In this document: positions 8,033 to 10,640 of the stretch, in pieces
Position numbering within the stretch: the first letter of the stretch is position 1
How the letters are laid out: every line of letters starts with the position of its first letter
DNA from: Euperipatoides rowelli
Taxonomy: Eukaryota > Onychophora > Udeonychophora > Euonychophora > Peripatopsidae
Assembly (NCBI GenBank): GCA_003024985.2
Contig: PXIH01S0014962.1
Reading direction: 5' to 3' (one strand)
DNA: 10,640 nucleotides
Program-made: the position numbers and the translations under genes
The notes under the pieces: model-generated
What the model saw: the letters and a program-made list of their open reading frames with translations, nothing else
Told to the model about the DNA's origin: nothing
Databases searched by the model: none

Positions 8033-8106
8033 CTCTTGAAATCGATGAGGAAACTTGAATGATGTGATGGCCAACATATTTGATGCAGCTATTGCTTTTT
8101 TAGTGG

Positions 8107-8153
8107 CCTTGGTGAATTGCCAAGGAACAACCTATTTTTTTTTTTTTTTTTTT
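8107..8153 (+). other. Hairpin followed by T19 tract after ORF2
   Basis: CCTTGG (8107-8112) pairs with CCAAGG (8120-8125) around a seven-base loop. Nine bases on, a run of 19 T (8135-8153) follows. In a eukaryote a T-run stops RNA polymerase III, but nothing else suggests Pol III transcription, so this is noted as structure only. Confidence 0.45.
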
Positions 8154-8858
8154 AATTTTTTGTTGATCCTGACTCTTTCCCCTTTCCTACCCCCATTGGT
8201 ATGGTTGGAACAATGATGGGAATCCTCTCTCAGGGTTGCCTTTCACCCATGAGATTGGACTCTATCAGTGGTTGGTGTGTAGTATGAATTTTCGAATAAC
8301 AGTAATTGGTGGTACTCAAACTGTCAGCGAAGGCAGGCGAAGAGTGTTTCCTTGGAGTCAGGGGTACTTGGCAGCTGAATCCAATGGGAATTGGTGTCTG
8401 CCTTCTAGGTCGGCACAGTCTAAGAAAGCTTGCTTCAGGGATAGTGCCGGGTGTATTTGGCGAACGCCCTAAATCGTTGAGAGTGAAAGGGTAATCGGGT
8501 AATAATGGCTTCGATAATTAGGAGTGCCACTAAGGTTTCTCTGCCTACATATCCCTAAGCAAATCTGCCGGGAATGTGCAGGGTCTTGTCTTGTACTGTC
8601 TGGATTCACTGGCACTGAGAGGAGTGCTGGGTTCCCACCTTGAGAATGGGCCCCCCTTTATGTATGGGTGTCGATTCTGATGGGAAAGGTGTACTCCTCT
8701 CCTGGCAATACTACAATGATAGTCCCTCGCCAGTACGATGACCTTTTGCTCCTTCATTGGTCTTGGGGATTGGGGTAAGGCCTGCTTCCTAAGCCAATTT
8801 AGTTGAGTAGAATTGGATACTTTAATGCCTAGTGAGGAGTTAGTTAAAGTGTGAGTTT

Positions 8859-8932
8859 AAAAAAAAAAAAATAGGAAAAAATATATATATATAAAATTAT
8901 TTGTCCTAAAAAACAAAGGAAAAAAAAAAGTT
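8859..8932 (+). repeat. A-rich and AT-repeat tract in the 3' UTR
   Basis: An A13 run (8859-8871) is followed by an AT-dinucleotide stretch near 8881-8892 and an A10 run near 8921-8930. It may mark an old internal 3' end or simple slippage. There is no AATAAA just upstream. Confidence 0.6.
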
Positions 8933-9136
8933 AACTTTTCTTTTTTGTTAGCTAGCTGTCGCTATTGGCGTGGGGTTTTTTGTTGCAGCATTCCATTTCC
9001 TCTCCTCTACTTCCCAGTTCATTCCTTTCCAGCTCCCCTTCCCCCTCAGACAGTCCACCTGTATGTGAGTTAAAATTCCATACTTCTGGGGTGTTATGGC
9101 GTCGTCCATCTGGATAACTTCTCTTTCAGGTGGACA

Positions 9137-9154
9137 GTGGGGAAGTGTCCCCAC
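9137..9154 (+). other. G/C hairpin in the 3' UTR
   Basis: GTGGGG (9137-9142) pairs perfectly with CCCCAC (9149-9154) around AAGTGT. A competing stem pairs GGTGGACA with TGTCC-CACC, so two alternative folds are possible. Confidence 0.4.
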
Positions 9155-9186
9155 CATGTGCCAAGGTCCGGTACCCTACCTTCACC

Positions 9187-9212
9187 TGCTTAGCTTGTTG
9201 TGCTTAGCTTGT
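9187..9212 (+). repeat. Short direct repeat TGCTTAGCTTGT x2
   Basis: Two identical 12-mers start at 9187 and 9201, a period of 14. Function unknown. Confidence 0.65.
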
Positions 9213-9458
9213 ATCCCAGATATTCCTACCTCCTCCTCCATTGTGCTAGAGGGTTAGCTAGTGGCAGTGGAATTCCCTTCATATTGCATAGTTTTATTTT
9301 AAGTTTTATTATATTTTACAGTTAATACATGTTCTGTGTTTCTACTGTCTGAACTCCAGGTATGTGACTAAAACAAAATGAATGAAAATTATAAAACTAT
9401 CATATTTCTTCTCTGATTGACTGCTGAATCTTCAGCAGCCCCTTTATTCGTTTTACCC

Positions 9459-9474
9459 TTTGACTGTCAATAAA
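9459..9474 (+). promoter_or_regulatory. Conserved polyadenylation-signal box of copy B
   Basis: TTTGACTGTCAATAAA, with AATAAA at 9469-9474, matches the copy A box at 348-363 in 14 of 16 positions. The distance from AATAAA to the element end is 103 nt. Confidence 0.68.
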
Positions 9475-9500
9475 TAGTCTTTGATTCCTTATCTTTGGTT

Positions 9501-9544
9501 CTGGGGGCTCCTGGAGTCTGTCAGCTACCCAGGCAGTCTCTGCC
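9501..9544 (+). other. Terminal hairpins of copy B
   Basis: CTGGG (9501-9505) pairs with CCCAG (9528-9532), with inner GCT/AGC pairing at 9507-9509 and 9523-9525. A second hairpin pairs GGCAG (9532-9536) with CTGCC (9540-9544) around TCT; the stems share base 9532. They occupy the same interval as the strong hairpin of copy A although the sequences differ. Confidence 0.4.
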
Positions 9545-9557
9545 CTAGCACCAGGAT

Positions 9558-9571
9558 AGGATGTCTTCATT
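9558..9571 (+). other. Terminal box of copy B
   Basis: AGGATGT (9558-9564) is followed by seven bases and then the array. Copy A has the same word at 446-452, also seven bases before its array. This is a candidate signal for 3'-end recognition or junction positioning. Confidence 0.6.
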
Positions 9572-9715
9572 CCCTAACCCTAACCCCAACCCCAACCCTA
9601 ACACTCTAACCCTAACCCTAACACCCTAACCCTAACACTCTAACCCTAACACCCTAACCCTAACACTCTAACCCTAACCCTAACACTCTAACCCTAACCT
9701 TAACCCTAACCCTAA
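9572..9715 (+). repeat. Degenerate CCCTAA telomere-type array between copies B and C
   Basis: About 144 bp of CCCTAA mixed with variants. It opens with CCCCAA-type units, then contains six copies of an 8-mer CACTCTAA or CACCCTAA, mostly alternating with CCCTAA to give a 14-nt higher-order unit, plus one CTTAA-type unit. The degeneracy suggests an interstitial or subtelomeric array rather than a fresh chromosome end. The right border is ambiguous by four bases because CACT belongs to both the array variant and the start of copy C. Confidence 0.9.
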
Positions 9716-10640
9716 CACTTGATCTGCATCCTGACTACTGAAGAGAGAAGACCTGCCTGACAAGAGCTCCTGCTTTCCTAGGTTGAAGGATAGGTAAGAT
9801 TTTGGTGAGGGCCTGAATTTTCAATTTAAACGTTTTTGGATAGGCATTTTAGCATGGGATTTTTCAATTTAAATCTTAACTTTTAAATAACTCGGCTAAA
9901 AATGATCCAAAATTTTTGAATTAAGTATTTTTATGTTCCCCTGAATATTATCTATGCAAATATAAATATTAAAATAACTAATCTTTGATAGTTTTTTTTA
10001 ATGAATTTAATTAAAACACAACGTTTTAACATAGGAGGTATATCAAAAAACTGATAAAAAATAATATTTAAGAAATTAAAACTAGATAGCATTATTCCCA
10101 TAATTATTGCCTAACTGTATGACTAAGTAATTTTGAAAAATATAAGAGTTTANAATGGGAATTCCTAATGTCATCAACAGGAAAAAATAAAAGTTGGGGA
10201 AATGCAATATTTATTAAAAAAAATAATAAAATAAGTAATATCAAACCAATTATCGACCCTTACAATAAAGAGGGCAACATAATCGCTGTAGATGTAAGCA
10301 TAAGTAACATCAACACAACATTAATCTCAATATACTTACCATCAAAACCATCCAAAAAACATATAGCTTTAATATGTAAACTTAAATGCTTTCTGAACAA
10401 ATGCAGTGGTAGAAATGTTATAATTGCTGGAGATTTCAACAATGACTCCACACTCTCTAGGAAAACCTTCCTAGAAAACACAATGGATGCAAACAAATTA
10501 TACGACCTCTGGATCCTACTGAAAGGAAACACCCCTGGTAACACCTTTAATAGGGGAAATAACAGAATTGACAAAATTTTTATCCCAGAAAATTCTGCTA
10601 TAATTACCGGCAAATCAATCGACAGAATTAAATGTAACTT
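9716..10640 (+). mobile_element. Copy C: decayed relative of copy B, truncated by the window end
   Basis: It starts CACTTGATC directly after the array, sharing CACTT with the first bases of copy B. A leader of about 285 nt leads straight to an endonuclease-like region; no ORF1 is present, so it has an internal deletion or comes from another subfamily. The leader near 9885-9925 recalls the repeated leader motif of copy B. It also has a near-duplicate TTTTCAATTTAAA at 9817 and 9861. The sense strand is A-rich, unlike the T-rich sense strand of B, and stops interrupt the coding part. It continues beyond the window. Confidence 0.72.
10001..10640 (+). pseudogene. Endonuclease domain of LINE ORF2 in copy C (degenerate, partial)
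   Basis: From an ATG at 10001 the translation gives RFNIGGISKN, aligning with SFNTAGAASLN of copy B, followed by in-frame stops near 10052-10057 and around 10110-10125. A frame change then leads to a clean frame from about 10124 to the window end, with WGNAIF, LISIYLPSKP, IIAGDFNND, DLW and RIDKIF. These match WGTGIQ, LISIYLPSKP, ILAGDFNKD, DLW and QLDWVY in copy B. LISIYLPSKP is identical in both. The GDFN catalytic signature is kept; the LQE glutamate is not readable; SDH would lie beyond the window. N at 10153 makes one codon ambiguous. It is a dead remnant, but its uninterrupted middle part confirms the frame repairs inferred for copy B. An open frame on the opposite strand here is a shadow of this domain. 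Confidence 0.82.

Larger units (their letters stand above)
481..9571 (+). mobile_element. Copy B: near-complete Tx1/L1-group LINE inserted in telomeric repeats
   Basis: A two-ORF non-LTR retrotransposon bounded on both sides by CCCTAA arrays. In order it has a 1,089-nt leader, ORF1, a 144-nt spacer, ORF2 with AP-type endonuclease, reverse transcriptase and a C-terminal CCHC motif, and a 1,539-nt 3' UTR ending without poly(A). ORF2 motifs such as PKKGD, WRPI, SLDQ...AFD, RGVKQGDP, IEPLL and YADD place it in the L1/Tx1 supergroup; this is from family knowledge, not a tree. There is no target-site duplication that can be told apart from the repeats themselves. It is inactive as sequenced because ORF2 is broken by frameshifts and a 411-bp insertion. 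It may also be a chimera of two copies joined near 5196-5391. Confidence 0.85.
8033..9571 (+). other. 3' untranslated region of copy B
   Basis: It runs from the ORF2 stop to the array and holds no convincing gene. Short open frames, such as 8236-8472, have no recognisable content. Landmarks are a hairpin with T19 (8107-8153), A/T tracts (8859-8932), a G-rich hairpin (9137-9154), a 12-bp direct repeat (9187-9212), AATAAA (9469-9474), terminal hairpins (9501-9544) and the AGGATGT end box (9558-9564). At 1.5 kb it is long for this group. Confidence 0.65.

Noticed and set aside
8107-8153. Intrinsic bacterial terminator or Pol III terminator
   Set aside because: The setting is eukaryotic and no A/B-box Pol III promoter was seen upstream; kept only as a structural note.
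8236-8472. Small + strand open frames in the 3' UTR (8236-8472, 8306-8494)
   Set aside because: Two overlapping frames of similar length, no motif and no supporting context; expected by chance.
8859-8932. A-tracts as the true 3' end of copy B
   Set aside because: The shared terminal boxes with copy A and the array junction place the end at 9571; no AATAAA precedes the tract at the right distance.
8948-9157. Minus-strand 69-aa open frame in the 3' UTR
   Set aside because: No recognisable domain; the region is explained as element 3' UTR.
10260-10613. Minus-strand 117-aa open frame
   Set aside because: The + strand encodes a clear endonuclease domain (LISIYLPSKP, AGDFN); the opposite frame is its shadow.

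Overview
The window is eukaryotic mobile DNA built on telomere-type repeats. The reasons are CCCTAA/TTAGGG arrays, two-ORF non-LTR (LINE) retrotransposon architecture, AATAAA signals and Kozak-like starts. TTAGGG repeats and a Tx1/L1-group reverse transcriptase make an animal genome most likely, but I cannot name the species. There are no host genes, RNA genes, CRISPR arrays or prokaryotic features.

Layout: three LINE copies lie head to tail on the + strand, separated by CCCTAA arrays. Copy A (1-459) is only a 3' tail. It abuts a short array (460-480). Copy B (481-9571) is nearly complete: a 1.09-kb 5' leader, ORF1 (1570-3864, 764 aa, gag-like with one CCHC knuckle), a 144-nt spacer, ORF2 (4009-8032; endonuclease, reverse transcriptase, C-terminal CCHC) and a 1.5-kb 3' UTR. 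B ends at a second, longer and degenerate array (9572-9715). Copy C (9716 to the window end) is a decayed relative: a short leader without ORF1, then an endonuclease domain clearly homologous to that of B.

Copy B cannot move itself as sequenced. Its endonuclease is split by several frameshifts. A 411-bp insertion (a 215-bp duplicated piece of ORF2 plus 196 bp of telomere-like 83-bp minisatellite) interrupts the linker between endonuclease and reverse transcriptase. The reverse transcriptase part is open and keeps its catalytic aspartates.

The main observation is that A and B end in the same way on CCCTAA repeats. Both have TTTGACTNTNAATAAA, then AGGATGT, then exactly seven bases, then the array, with AATAAA-to-end distances of 102 and 103 nt and no poly(A). 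With the uniform orientation and the repeat arrays between copies, this points to a Tx1/L1-group LINE family that inserts into, or is primed from, telomeric repeats with its 3' end on the TTAGGG strand. The polarity matches what is known for Drosophila HeT-A/TART arrays and one of the two Bombyx TRAS/SART orientations, but the reverse transcriptase is from a different group.
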